Below the pieces are notes generated by a model, which made no database searches, was not told the DNA's origin, and saw nothing but the letters and a program-made list of their open reading frames with translations. Shown in pieces: positions 1-8,747 of a DNA stretch of 64,000 bases. The DNA lies in NCBI GenBank assembly GCA_964507445.1, contig CAZDQF010000022.1:15221-79220 (forward strand), read 5' to 3'. Made by a program: the position numbers and the translations under genes. Within the stretch, counting starts at the first letter, position 1, and each line of letters starts with the position of its first letter. This stretch comes from GCA-2683135 sp964507445. GTDB lineage: Bacteria; Planctomycetota; GCA-002687715.

Positions 1-471
1 GTCCATGGCGTTGACGAAGATGGCCCGCGGCGCGCCGTCCACAGGGGGCACGTTGCTGAAGGGTCGCGTCCGCAAGGCCGTCCACAGGCCGGAGCGGATC
101 AACAGGTCCCTGACGGCCTGCGGGTCCGCCTCGAGCGGGTCACCCGGCGCGTCGAAGGTGAGGGCGTCGTCCCCTTCCTGCCGCACCACCACGGATTCCA
201 GAACTCGCTTGGCGCCGCGGTTGACCGCCTCCACCACCCCGCACGCGGGGGACGTGAACGTGACCCCGGGGTTCTTCTTGTCCTCGAACAGGGGCTGGCC
301 GATCTTCACCTGATCCCCTTCGGAGACCAGCATGGTCGGTTTCAGGCCAGGGTAGTCGGACCCGCGCACGCCGACCCTGGCGACTCCGCCTCCTTCCCCG
401 AGCTTCTGCTCGGGGGCTCCGGAGACCGGGAGATCCAGTCCCTTGGTGATGGTGTAGTGCCGCTTGCTCAT
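1..471 (-). CDS. nqrA: Na+-translocating NADH:quinone reductase subunit A (partial)
   Basis: This is the first 157 codons of a gene that runs off the left edge of the window, so the C-terminal part is missing. The ATG at 469-471 opens MSKRHYTITKGLDLPVSG, followed by APEQ, the characteristic NqrA start. Further on come GVTFTSPACGVVEAVNRGAK and, near the edge, PRAIFVNAMD, both typical of NqrA. NqrA is the cytoplasmic subunit of the Na+-pumping NADH:quinone oxidoreductase of the inner membrane, which couples NADH oxidation to sodium export. The remaining subunits (nqrB-F) would be expected beyond the left edge in the same direction. It has its own promoter-like element about 50 bases upstream, and 217 bases separate it from the next minus-strand gene. 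Confidence 0.9.
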   Translation of the reverse strand, partial: MSKRHYTITKGLDLPVSGAPEQKLGEGGGVARVGVRGSDYPGLKPTMLVSEGDQVKIGQPLFEDKKNPGVTFTSPACGVVEAVNRGAKRVLESVVVRQEGDDALTFDAPGDPLEADPQAVRDLLIRSGLWTALRTRPFSNVPPVDGAPRAIFVNAMD

Positions 472-518
472 GGATCGGGGCCGACGGCGGGCGCAACCTG
501 CCCGCGGTCGGGGGGCCA

Positions 519-547
519 ATGTTACGGACTCCCAGAGGGGGGCTCAA
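519..547 (-). promoter_or_regulatory. Predicted sigma70-type promoter of nqrA
   Basis: On the minus strand TTGAGC (542-547) is followed after 17 bases by TAACAT (519-524). The expected transcription start lies about 40 bases before the nqrA ATG. The spacing and hexamers fit a housekeeping promoter; this is read by eye only. Confidence 0.55.
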
Positions 548-688
548 TCACACGAGCGACCCCCGTTGCCGGTTCCGCCCCGGACCGATCAAAAGGACCA
601 CGGAACCCGGTCTTTTTGCGGTCACGAGCCCCTCACCCCCGGGGACGGCCAACGCCGCCCCCGGCGTGCCCGGAGCACCGGGACCCGG

Positions 689-3052
689 TCACTGCACGTT
701 GAAGTAGGCGCAGAGGTAATCCGACCAGGCGGTGGACCCGGAGACCTCGAGGACGCTGACGGCACCCAGGGGGGGCGCCGGGATGGTGACCATGGCCACG
801 GGCTCCACGATGGCGGGCAGCAGGAACGGCATCAGGAAGGACAGGGCCGGGAGGGTCGGGCCGGGGTTCGTCCCCGCCATCTCCTTCCTCGCGATGAAGT
901 TGGTGGCGATGGAGTTGTCGTCGATGGTCAGGGACACGTCCGTCGTACCGGGCGCCACCTCGAGGGAGACGTTGGCGCTTCCGGACACGGAGACGGACGC
1001 CACCGGGAGGAACACACCGGGAGAGACCTCCGCGTCGATGTCCATCCGGACGCCGCCGATGTGGATGGTCCCGTGGTCCATGCCGTTGGGCGTGAAGTCC
1101 ACCACCGGAGCGTTGATGTGCCGGAGCTTGAGCAGGAGCGGGGTCATGGGGTCAAACTTCTCGAACCCGAACCCGGGCACCAGGACGCTGAAGAAGCCAG
1201 CGTTCATGGTCACCGCCTGGGGTCCGGTCCCCAGGGTCCCGGTCACATCCAGGTCGAGACTCCCGGAGGCCACGAACGCCGCCAGCAGCTGATTCAACAT
1301 GTCGTCGTTGAGGCAGAGGGCGAACCCGTAGGGAACTCCGCCGCCGGGCGTGACGCTGGGATAGGTGAGGTTGGTGGCCGGCGTGGCGCGGTAACGGTTG
1401 AGCGGCGGCGACTCCGGGCCCGCGGCCAACGGCAGCGCCCTTGACGTGTTGCAGAGAGAGACGCCGTCCGTGTCGTAGGTCGCCACCTCCATGGGGAAGT
1501 CCACCTGCACCGGGAGTCCGTACTGGGTGAGGTCCAGGCTGAACGCGAAGTCCGCGAGCAGCGGGTTCACGAACGCGACGATGTCCCCCACCGTCGCCTC
1601 CAGGGAGTCCTCCACCGTGTCGCGGATGGCGTCCTGGATGAGGCCGAGCTGGACCAGCCCGTTGAGGAAGCTGGAGATGGAGAAGTTGAAGTTGTTGAGC
1701 GTCGCGTTGGCGTTGGCGATCTGGATCTCCAGGGCGCCGTTGGGGCCGGGGACGAAGGTCAGGTCCCCGGTCATGGTGGCGCTGCTGGCGGTGATGGACG
1801 CCTGCTCCGTGTAGGGCACGAACACCACGACCCCTGTCACGTCCACGTTGACGTTGATGTTCTGGAAGGTCACCGCGATGTCCACGTGGCCGTTGTCCGC
1901 GGTGAGCTCGAACTGGATGTTGTTGACGTCCAGGCTACCGCTGGTGGGCGTGATGTCAGCGCTGAAGAACGGCGCCCCGCCCACGGCGTTGATGGTGCCC
2001 ACGCTGGTGACGATGGAGTTGTAGTCCAGGGCCGCCAGCTCGGTCTCGATGAGGGGCTCGAGCCCGTTGAGACCCTGATCCCGCAGCCGCACCCCAGCCG
2101 ACAGGCTGACGGGAACTGCGAGGCTGTTGGCGACGCCCAGGGTGACCGGCCGCGGCAGCCGCAGCTTCTGGCCGCCTGGGGTGGTCAGCTCCGCCACCAT
2201 GGTGGTCATGGTGCCGCTCAGGCTCGTGGGCGAACCGAGCCAGAGGCTCTGGAAGGTGGTGCCCACGGGGCTGCCATCCACGGTCACCGACCAGCCCGGG
2301 GGGCCCTGCACCGTCCCGGCGACGCCGGTGATCCCGGTGGTGAAGTCCCCCGTAGCGTCACGGTTCCACTGGAAGTCGTACACCCAGACATCACAGGTGT
2401 CCGTGCCGACGCTGGCGGGACCGTTGACCGAGGCCTGGATGGTGTACAGGCCGGGGGTGTCCGTGATGAAGGACGGGAACTCACCCTGGTCATTGACGAT
2501 GGTCGTGTTGGCGCCCGGAGGGCCCGCGTCGACGGTCCACTGGAAGGTGGTCCCCGGGGGGAGTTGACCCGTGAAGGGGTCGCGGTTGCCCGCGCCGGAC
2601 AGCACCACTCCTTCGTTGACGAAGGTGGCCGTGTCCGGGCCGGCGTCGGCGATCCCTCGGATGGTGAACAGGCCGCCGTTGGTGACCGCAATACCACCGG
2701 GAGCGGCGGGGTCCAGGAACAGCCCGGCGGTGTACACCGTCAGGTCGATCAAGGCCGGGTCCGCAGGGACCGACGCAGCCCAGGACCGGACACCGCCGGC
2801 GCTCATGGGAGCGCCCATCCCCAGGTCGACGATGTCAGGAGTGATACCGATGGGGACGCTGGTGCCGAACAGGGACGAGGGACCGGGCGCGGTGCTGAAA
2901 CCCCAGTAGTGGGGCACGCCGGCGGGGCCGGTCAGCTGCACGGTCACGGTGGAGAGCACCGGCACGTTGACGTGGTAGGGGGACCCGTTGACCGTCACCT
3001 GCTGCGCAGGCAGGACGAACGTCAGGAGGGAAACAACAGCGATGATTCTCAT
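689..3052 (-). CDS. Secreted BPI/LBP-like (TULIP) lipid-binding protein, putative
   Basis: A 787-residue exported protein beginning with a signal peptide (MRIIAVVSLLTFVLPAQQ). Residues about 20-130 form a beta-rich domain of a kind also seen at the end of the 34727-36007 protein. Residues about 135-230 look like a PKD/Ig-like domain (TFQWTVDAGP, then PGLYTIQASV). From about residue 330 onward the sequence reads like two consecutive TULIP halves: alternating hydrophobic strands, an amphipathic helix with LGLIQDAIRDTVEDSLEATV, then LCLNDDMLNQLLAAFVASGS, which resembles the start of the second barrel of BPI/PLTP, and a closing LLPAIVEPVAMVTIPAPPLG. TULIP domains are elongated barrels that bind lipids. 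The assignment rests on pattern resemblance, not a search. A TATGAT box (3091-3096) lies about 38 bases upstream of the start. Confidence 0.6.
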   Translation of the reverse strand: MRIIAVVSLLTFVLPAQQVTVNGSPYHVNVPVLSTVTVQLTGPAGVPHYWGFSTAPGPSSLFGTSVPIGITPDIVDLGMGAPMSAGGVRSWAASVPADPALIDLTVYTAGLFLDPAAPGGIAVTNGGLFTIRGIADAGPDTATFVNEGVVLSGAGNRDPFTGQLPPGTTFQWTVDAGPPGANTTIVNDQGEFPSFITDTPGLYTIQASVNGPASVGTDTCDVWVYDFQWNRDATGDFTTGITGVAGTVQGPPGWSVTVDGSPVGTTFQSLWLGSPTSLSGTMTTMVAELTTPGGQKLRLPRPVTLGVANSLAVPVSLSAGVRLRDQGLNGLEPLIETELAALDYNSIVTSVGTINAVGGAPFFSADITPTSGSLDVNNIQFELTADNGHVDIAVTFQNINVNVDVTGVVVFVPYTEQASITASSATMTGDLTFVPGPNGALEIQIANANATLNNFNFSISSFLNGLVQLGLIQDAIRDTVEDSLEATVGDIVAFVNPLLADFAFSLDLTQYGLPVQVDFPMEVATYDTDGVSLCNTSRALPLAAGPESPPLNRYRATPATNLTYPSVTPGGGVPYGFALCLNDDMLNQLLAAFVASGSLDLDVTGTLGTGPQAVTMNAGFFSVLVPGFGFEKFDPMTPLLLKLRHINAPVVDFTPNGMDHGTIHIGGVRMDIDAEVSPGVFLPVASVSVSGSANVSLEVAPGTTDVSLTIDDNSIATNFIARKEMAGTNPGPTLPALSFLMPFLLPAIVEPVAMVTIPAPPLGAVSVLEVSGSTAWSDYLCAYFNVQ

Positions 3053-3090
3053 GTGGAGTGTCCTGTGGAGGGACCGAAACCGACACGCCC

Positions 3091-3096
3091 ATCATA
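3091..3096 (-). promoter_or_regulatory. Predicted -10 element of the TULIP-like gene
   Basis: TATGAT on the minus strand, 38 bases before the ATG at 3052. No convincing -35 hexamer is visible at the usual spacing. Confidence 0.4.
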
Positions 3097-3129
3097 CGGC
3101 AAGGGGCGGGGACCCCGCAGGGTGCTTGT

Positions 3130-4014
3130 TCAACGGGTGATGGGGCTGGTCTCCGGGATCCCATGCTCGTCGTACCAACTCTGGATCTGGGCCCAGGCGT
3201 CCTCGGCGCTGTCCGCATAGCTGAACAGCTCCAGATCTCGCGGAGAGATGGTCCCCTCCTCCACGAACGCCGCGAAATCCACGACCCGACGCCAGTAATC
3301 CTCTCCGAACAACAGGATGGGGATCGGACGCATGGTGTAGGTCTGGATCAGGGTCAGGGTCTCGAACAGCTCGTCCATGGTGCCGAACCCGCCGGGGAAG
3401 GCCAGCATGGCGCGCGCGCGCATCAGGAAGTGCATCTTCCGGATGGCGAAGTAGTGGAACTGGAAGCAGAGGTCCGGGGTGATGTAGGGGTTGGGAGCCT
3501 GCTCCATGGGCAGGGTGATGTTGAGGCCGACGGATACGGCCCCCGCCTCCTGGGCTCCGCGATTGCCCGCCTCCATGATCCCAGGACCGCCGCCCGTGAC
3601 GATGACGTTTTCCTTGGGGCCGTCCTTCGCCTGCCCCTCCGACACCATGCGCGCGAACTGACGCGCCTCTTCGTAGTAGGGGCTCTTGGCGAGGACCCGC
3701 TCGGCGATGCGCACGTCTCGCTCCGCCCCGGGGTCACCGGGGTTCGCTGCCAGCGCCGCTCGGGCACGCTCGAGGTTCTCCTTGGCCGCGGTCTCCTCGA
3801 TGATCCGGGTACCCCCGAACAGCACGATGGTGGAGTTGACCCCCTCCTGCTCCTGCGCGTACTCGGTCTTGAGCAGCTCCATGGTGAGCCGCACCGGCCG
3901 GAGACGGGGGCTCTTGATGAAGTCGGGGTCGTCCTCGGCCCGCCGGTAGGTGGGCGACGCCAGGATCTTCTCCAGGTTCTCCTCGGGATCAAACGGGACC
4001 TTGTCATCCGTCAC
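3130..4014 (-). CDS. LOG family protein (nucleoside 5'-monophosphate phosphoribohydrolase-like)
   Basis: A 294-residue protein of the LOG/lysine-decarboxylase-like Rossmann family. The diagnostic motif PGGFGTMDELFE is present, preceded by MRARAMLAFPGG and by a glycine-rich stretch, VTGGGPGIMEAGNRGA. Family members hydrolyse the N-glycosidic bond of nucleoside monophosphates (cytokinin activation in plants, nucleotide turnover in bacteria); they do not decarboxylate lysine. It is longer than minimal LOG proteins (about 190 residues), with an extra N-terminal segment of about 90 residues. The start is GTG at 4014, overlapping the stop of the upstream gene by four bases (GTGA), so the two are probably translationally coupled. 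The physiological substrate cannot be read from sequence. Confidence 0.85.
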   Translation of the reverse strand: MTDDKVPFDPEENLEKILASPTYRRAEDDPDFIKSPRLRPVRLTMELLKTEYAQEQEGVNSTIVLFGGTRIIEETAAKENLERARAALAANPGDPGAERDVRIAERVLAKSPYYEEARQFARMVSEGQAKDGPKENVIVTGGGPGIMEAGNRGAQEAGAVSVGLNITLPMEQAPNPYITPDLCFQFHYFAIRKMHFLMRARAMLAFPGGFGTMDELFETLTLIQTYTMRPIPILLFGEDYWRRVVDFAAFVEEGTISPRDLELFSYADSAEDAWAQIQSWYDEHGIPETSPITR

Positions 4015-6674
4015 GGCGTGCCCTCCTCATCCTCGAGCAACCCCTCCTCGATGAACCACCGCCGCCAGTCGGAGGCGTCCTGAGGGGCTCCCCGGCCCCA
4101 GACTTCTCTCAACCGACGCCGGATATCCTCCCCCATCACGGGGTCGTCCGCCCAGCGTAGCAACACGGGAACGCAGGCTTCGTCCCGCCAGGCCACCAAG
4201 GCCAGGGCCGCCGCCACCTGAACGCGGGGCTCCCAGTCTTCAACCCCGTCACGGAGCAGGTCCGCGCTGGCGGCGGTGCGGATGACCCCCGCGAGGTGCA
4301 TGGCCTCCTCCCTCAACAAGGCGCTGGCCCCGCCGAAGTGGAGGTCCATGATCCCGTCGAGGGCCTCCCTCTGGCCGGATGGCGGGTGCGCCCGTAGGGC
4401 CCGCAGGGCCGCCAGGGCGGGCAGGCCCGGTCTGCGGGCCTCCTTCAGCAACAGCTTCATGGCCCGAGGGTCATGTTCGGCTTCCCGGGCGAGGGTTCGG
4501 ATGACGCGGTTGCGGGCCGTGGGAGCACCCCGGCCGAGGACCGTCGCCAACCCATCCACCTCCACCGCACCGCGAGCGCGGACGAGGCGATCCACCAGAC
4601 GCCACCGCTCACCCTCCGTGGGACGAAGCACCACCAGGTTGTTCGCCCTGACGCCGACCCCGATGGCGTTACGGGCAGACGAAGCCACCCTCGCGTCCTG
4701 ATCCACCACCGACCGCTCGCACAACCGGACCAGCGCGTCCGAAGGTCGGGCCCGTGCAACCCCCGCCACCATCGCCTGACGCACCAAGGGGTCCGGGTCC
4801 GCCATCAACGGACGGAGCGCCGAGTCACAGAAGCGCACCGCGTCCACGATGATGCCCCGGGCTACGGCCACCCGTATCGAAGGCGACACCCCTGAGGGGA
4901 CCAGATCCGCCAGCAGGGCCACGGCGTACTCGTCGCCGCTGTTGATCAACGCCACCAGATCCGCGGCGGCGGCGGCTCGACGCGCAGGATCGAGAGAGAC
5001 CAGTCGGTGGCGAAGCCGGGCCAGCCGGACCCGCGCCAGGTCCGTCGCCCGCTCCGGCTTGATGTGACGCAGGGCCCGCACCACCATCCACACCAGATCC
5101 CGTTCGCTCAGGTAGTACGCCCGGTGCATCAGCTCTTCCCCATCGGGAGACAGGAAGATGTGACGAGGCACCTGGAAGGCCACCCCCGGACCGATGAGCT
5201 CGTCGCGGCACCATTGCTCCCCGGACTGGTGGGCGGCGCAGGGGATGCCTCCGTAACGGCTGCAGACCCCGTCCCGCTCTTCGTGGGAGATCCCGGACGG
5301 CACGCCCCCGGGACCGAACACGTTGGTCAGCACCACCGGCAGCTCGCGGGTGACGCGGATGATCTCCGGGTCCCGGAAGTGATGGGCGGCCATCCAATCG
5401 TTGGCCCGCTCCCCATCCATGGCCATGGAGATCATCAACGGCAGCCCCGTCTCGGCGCTCTCCCTGAACGCCGCCGGGATGGAGGAGCGCCAGCGTAGTG
5501 CAACCCCGGGCGGGTCCTCGTCAGGCTGCAAGGCCACGTCCACGGCGCGGTCGTTGGCGCCGAAGAGCACCATGGCGCTCCGCCACCCGGGGGCCCGCAC
5601 CTCGCAAGTGAGCCGGCTGTGGGGCAGCTCGCTCCAGGAGACCGCCCCTTCGGCGTCGGTGCGAGCGGTGCGGACTCCTCCATCCTGGCGTTCCTCGACG
5701 ACGCCACCCCCGAAGTCGAGCATGGGCTCCACCAGGGGAAGCACCCGGAGCTCCGCCCCCTGGATGGGCCGCCCGTGGCCATCCCGGACGGTCATGGTCA
5801 CGGAGCGGCCCTCATCCACCACCAGGTTCAGCCCCGGCGACGGCGCGACCCCACCGCGGAACGGCGCCGTCGAGGTGCCCACGTCCGACTGGATACCCGC
5901 CACCGCACCCATGGCCTCCGCGGCCACCGGGTGATGGGGCGGGAGCCCCGTGATCACCGCCACGCCGTCGGCGCCGCTCTCCCCCGAAAGGGTGGCGCGT
6001 TCCAGGGCGGAGTAGGCCACCGCCATGGGCAGCCGGATCCTCACAGAGACCCCCGGACGAGGCTCGCCGCCGGCGTCCGTCACCTTCACCGCCACCACAT
6101 GCCCCGGCTCCAGCCCCAGCTCGAGGCGGAACTCGTCGTCCCCCGACGGCAAGGGGACCTCCACCGGGACGTACCCCTGAGCAGAGATCTCCAGCGGCAG
6201 GTCCTCGGTAGACCCACGAGGCAGTCCTCGCATGAGGAAGCGACCGGCCTCATCCGTGAACACGGCATGGAAGCCGGCTGTCACCAGGGCGCCTGCGATG
6301 GGCGCGCGGGTGCCGCGGTCCATGATCAGGCCCCGGGCGTCCCGTCCCGGCTCCAGCTCGATGAGCAAGGCCGCGCCCTCCTCGTCCGTACGGAGGAACC
6401 GATTGACCCGGGCGAAACCGTCCTTCTCCACCTGGATGACCAGCGGCCCCTGAGTCAGCCCCTCGACCCGAAAGGACCCGTCCTCCGCCGCGGAGGCGCG
6501 CCCCAGGGGTGCTCGGTCGCGACCCCGCTGCACACCGCCGAAGAAGCGGATCTCTGCGCCGGCCACGGATGCACCGTCCGACTTGACGACCACGCGACCG
6601 GTCACCACACGATCCTGGGCGACCAGGGCCGCGCAGGTGAGGAGCAGAGGGAGAGCACGCAGTATGACGGTCAT
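4011..6674 (-). CDS. Secreted carboxypeptidase-regulatory-like / HEAT-repeat protein
   Basis: An 887-residue exported protein (signal peptide MTVILRALPLLLTCAALVAQ). Residues about 22-300 contain consecutive carboxypeptidase-regulatory-like beta-sandwiches (VVTGRVVVKSDGASVAGAEI, later ARGLIMDRGTRAPIAGALV). Residues about 395-545 resemble a thioredoxin-like fold without a CxxC motif (LPLMISMAMDGERANDW, then QVPRHIFLSPDGEELM). Residues about 560-860 are alpha-helical HEAT-type repeats ending in DASDWRRWFIEEG, a Trp-rich cap also found in the two HEAT-VWA proteins of this window. The likely role is protein-protein interaction in the periplasm; no enzymatic activity is evident. It is the first gene of a two-gene operon with the LOG gene. 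A -10 hexamer sits 6 bases before the ATG, so the mRNA may be leaderless. Confidence 0.75.
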   Translation of the reverse strand: MTVILRALPLLLTCAALVAQDRVVTGRVVVKSDGASVAGAEIRFFGGVQRGRDRAPLGRASAAEDGSFRVEGLTQGPLVIQVEKDGFARVNRFLRTDEEGAALLIELEPGRDARGLIMDRGTRAPIAGALVTAGFHAVFTDEAGRFLMRGLPRGSTEDLPLEISAQGYVPVEVPLPSGDDEFRLELGLEPGHVVAVKVTDAGGEPRPGVSVRIRLPMAVAYSALERATLSGESGADGVAVITGLPPHHPVAAEAMGAVAGIQSDVGTSTAPFRGGVAPSPGLNLVVDEGRSVTMTVRDGHGRPIQGAELRVLPLVEPMLDFGGGVVEERQDGGVRTARTDAEGAVSWSELPHSRLTCEVRAPGWRSAMVLFGANDRAVDVALQPDEDPPGVALRWRSSIPAAFRESAETGLPLMISMAMDGERANDWMAAHHFRDPEIIRVTRELPVVLTNVFGPGGVPSGISHEERDGVCSRYGGIPCAAHQSGEQWCRDELIGPGVAFQVPRHIFLSPDGEELMHRAYYLSERDLVWMVVRALRHIKPERATDLARVRLARLRHRLVSLDPARRAAAAADLVALINSGDEYAVALLADLVPSGVSPSIRVAVARGIIVDAVRFCDSALRPLMADPDPLVRQAMVAGVARARPSDALVRLCERSVVDQDARVASSARNAIGVGVRANNLVVLRPTEGERWRLVDRLVRARGAVEVDGLATVLGRGAPTARNRVIRTLAREAEHDPRAMKLLLKEARRPGLPALAALRALRAHPPSGQREALDGIMDLHFGGASALLREEAMHLAGVIRTAASADLLRDGVEDWEPRVQVAAALALVAWRDEACVPVLLRWADDPVMGEDIRRRLREVWGRGAPQDASDWRRWFIEEGLLEDEEGTP

Positions 6675-6679
6675 CGCGT

Positions 6680-6686
6680 TAGCATA
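6680..6686. promoter_or_regulatory. Overlapping divergent -10 elements
   Basis: The minus strand reads TATGCT (6681-6686), 6 bases before the ATG at 6674. The plus strand reads TAGCAT (6680-6685), upstream of fabZ. The two hexamers are nearly the same DNA read from opposite sides. Confidence 0.5.
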
Positions 6687-6707
6687 TGCCGCTCAACCGG
6701 AGCCGTC

Positions 6708-7148
6708 ATGGAACGTCCAGCTCAACTCGACAAGACCCAGATCGAGGGCATCCTCCCGCACCGACCGCCATTCCTGTTTCTCGACTCGGTCTCCACGGGC
6801 GACGCGGAGGAGGTGATCGCCCACCGGACCGTGGACGCCGCGGAGCCGCAGTTCGCGGGGCACTTTCCGGGGAGACCGGTGATGCCCGGAGTGCTGCTGG
6901 TGGAGGCCATGGCCCAGGCCCTGATCATCCTCTACTGGTACAACTTCGACCTGGACAACCTGTTCTTCCTGGCCCGGGACGAGTCTCGATTCCACTCGCC
7001 CGTGGTGCCGGGAGACGAGCTCCGCATCGTGGCCCGGAAGCGCCGGTTCCGGAAGCTCATGGGCAAGGGAGAGGCCCAGGTCTTCGTCGGCGACCGGTTG
7101 TGCGCCGAATCCACCGTCACCTACGCCGCCGGCGGCGACGTGCCCTGA
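6708..7148 (+). CDS. fabZ: 3-hydroxyacyl-[acyl-carrier-protein] dehydratase FabZ
   Basis: A 146-residue hot-dog-fold dehydratase that removes water from 3-hydroxyacyl-ACP in fatty acid elongation in the cytoplasm. The start MERPAQLDKTQIEGILPHRP and then PFLFLD are typical. The active-site region reads QFAGHFPGRPVMPGVLLVEA, with the catalytic His in GHFPG and the Glu in the following helix (VEAMAQ). The length matches the family. The open frame extends far upstream, but family alignment and a CCGGAG ribosome-binding site about 6 bases before the ATG choose 6708. It stands alone here, without other fab genes, and converges on the downstream bacilliredoxin gene with an 8-base gap. Confidence 0.93.
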   Translation: MERPAQLDKTQIEGILPHRPPFLFLDSVSTGDAEEVIAHRTVDAAEPQFAGHFPGRPVMPGVLLVEAMAQALIILYWYNFDLDNLFFLARDESRFHSPVVPGDELRIVARKRRFRKLMGKGEAQVFVGDRLCAESTVTYAAGGDVP

Positions 7149-7156
7149 TCCCGAAA

Positions 7157-7507
7157 TCAGCCCAGGGCCGCGTCGAAGGCGTCTTCGGTCAGTCCGCCGT
7201 GGCTGTCGTGCCAGGTCAGCGCCCCACCGCGGAACACCAACGCCTGCGGTGACTCATGCCGGATGTCCAGCTCGGCTGTGAGGCCGCGCGCCAGAGGACG
7301 CTGGCTGATGACGTCGACGACACACACCTTCAGGGGATCGTCCCCTCTCGCGGACAACCAGCGCTGGAAGTTCCCCTCCGCCATGGTGCTGACCGGACAG
7401 ATGGGGCTCTTCTTGAAGACCACGACGGGGGCGTCCCTGGACCCCTCCTGAAGCACCCGGACCGCGGACGCCGGGTCCTCCGGAAGCTCGATCTCTTCAT
7501 GGCTCAT
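7157..7507 (-). CDS. ytxJ: YtxJ-type monothiol bacilliredoxin
   Basis: A 116-residue thioredoxin-fold protein of the YtxJ/DUF2847 family. The active site reads FKKSPICPVSTMAEG, i.e. a CPxS monothiol site, followed by VVDVISQRPLARGLTAELDI and SPQALVF, the family signature. In Firmicutes such proteins remove bacillithiol from mixed disulfides; whether this organism makes bacillithiol or uses another thiol is unknown. The gene is a single transcription unit between fabZ and dinB. Confidence 0.85.
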   Translation of the reverse strand: MSHEEIELPEDPASAVRVLQEGSRDAPVVVFKKSPICPVSTMAEGNFQRWLSARGDDPLKVCVVDVISQRPLARGLTAELDIRHESPQALVFRGGALTWHDSHGGLTEDAFDAALG

Positions 7508-7615
7508 GACGAAAGGCTCTCCTCGCCAGGGTCACCGGACCCACGGCCCACTGTACCGGGAACCCGGGTCGACCCGAGGGTCGGGCCCGATCACCAGGCC
7601 CGGACCGGAGGCCTC

Positions 7616-7621
7616 TATACT
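7616..7621 (+). promoter_or_regulatory. Predicted -10 element of dinB
   Basis: TATACT lies 13 bases before the ATG at 7635. This would leave a leader of only about 6 bases, and no Shine-Dalgarno sequence is visible. Confidence 0.5.
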
Positions 7622-7634
7622 GGCCGCCGCAGCC

Positions 7635-8747
7635 ATGGGCACCGGGTCACGACGCAAGATCATCCACCTCGACATGGACGCGTTCTACGCATCCGTCGAG
7701 CAGCGGGATCGACCGGAGCTGCGAGGCAGGCCCGTCATCGTCGGCGGCCCACCGGACAGTCGTGGGGTGGTCTGCGCCGCGTCCTACGAGGCCCGGGAGT
7801 ACGGCGTCCGCTCCGCCATGCCGTCCTCCCAGGCGGCGCGCAAGTGCCCGGACGGAGTCTTCCTGAAACCGGATCTCCCGCGCTACACCGCCGTGTCACA
7901 GCAGATCCGGGAGATCTTCCGCGCCGTGAGCGACATCGTGGAACCCCTCAGCCTCGACGAGGCCTACCTGGATGTCACGGTCAACAAGCTCGACCAGCCG
8001 TCCGCCACACGAGTGGCGGAGCAGCTGCGCCGTCGCATCCGGGAACACACCGGACTGACCGCCTCCGCCGGCGTCGCGCCCAACAAGTTCCTGGCGAAGA
8101 TCGCATCGGACGAGCGCAAGCCCGACGGGCTGTTCGTCATCCGACCCGACGACGTGGCGGGCTTTGTTCGTGAGCTCCCCGTCCGCAAGGTCCCGGGAAT
8201 CGGCCGCGTCACGGAGCAATCCTGTCATCGCCTCGGCATCCGGACCTGTGGCGACTTCCTGCGGTACACCGAGGCCGAATTGCTGGAGAACTTCGGCAAG
8301 TCCGGCGCCTGGTTCTATGGGGTCGCCCGGGGGGTCGACCCTCGCCCGGTGCGGGTCGGCAGCGAACGCAAATCCCAGAGCGTCGAAGACACGTTCCCAC
8401 AGGACATCGTCGGACCACGGGCGACCACCCGCGAACTGCAACGGCTCGCGGAGACGCTGGAGAAGCGCCTGCAACGATCGGGAGCCTGCGGGCTGACGGT
8501 GACAGTGAAGGTGAAGTACGGGGACTTCTCCATCGAGACCCGTAGCCGAACCCTCGGCGAGCCCGTCTACGAGTGGACCCGGCTGATGGCAGAGGCCCGT
8601 ACGCTGCTGGCCATGACCCAGGCCTTCACCCGACCCATCCGGCTGCTCGGGATCGGCGTCTCCAACCTGGTCGGACCCGGCTCCGAGCGGCAGCTCTACC
8701 TGCCCTTTGATCAGGCAGGGCGGAACAACGCCAGCACCGCCGTATAG
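7635..8747 (+). CDS. dinB: DNA polymerase IV
   Basis: A 370-residue Y-family translesion polymerase. The N-terminus reads KIIHLDMDAFYASVEQRD (palm Asp and steric-gate region), and SLDEAYLDVT about 105 residues in carries the second catalytic acidic pair. A helix-hairpin-helix stretch (VRKVPGIGRVTEQ) and the little-finger domain follow. The C-terminal region ends with RQLYLPF, a canonical sliding-clamp binding motif (QLxLPF). It replicates past damaged bases with low fidelity. The frame is open upstream to 7506, but family alignment and the -10 box just upstream choose 7635. Its 3' end overlaps the convergent FIST gene by 37 bases. No LexA box is recognised. Confidence 0.95.
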   Translation: MGTGSRRKIIHLDMDAFYASVEQRDRPELRGRPVIVGGPPDSRGVVCAASYEAREYGVRSAMPSSQAARKCPDGVFLKPDLPRYTAVSQQIREIFRAVSDIVEPLSLDEAYLDVTVNKLDQPSATRVAEQLRRRIREHTGLTASAGVAPNKFLAKIASDERKPDGLFVIRPDDVAGFVRELPVRKVPGIGRVTEQSCHRLGIRTCGDFLRYTEAELLENFGKSGAWFYGVARGVDPRPVRVGSERKSQSVEDTFPQDIVGPRATTRELQRLAETLEKRLQRSGACGLTVTVKVKYGDFSIETRSRTLGEPVYEWTRLMAEARTLLAMTQAFTRPIRLLGIGVSNLVGPGSERQLYLPFDQAGRNNASTAV

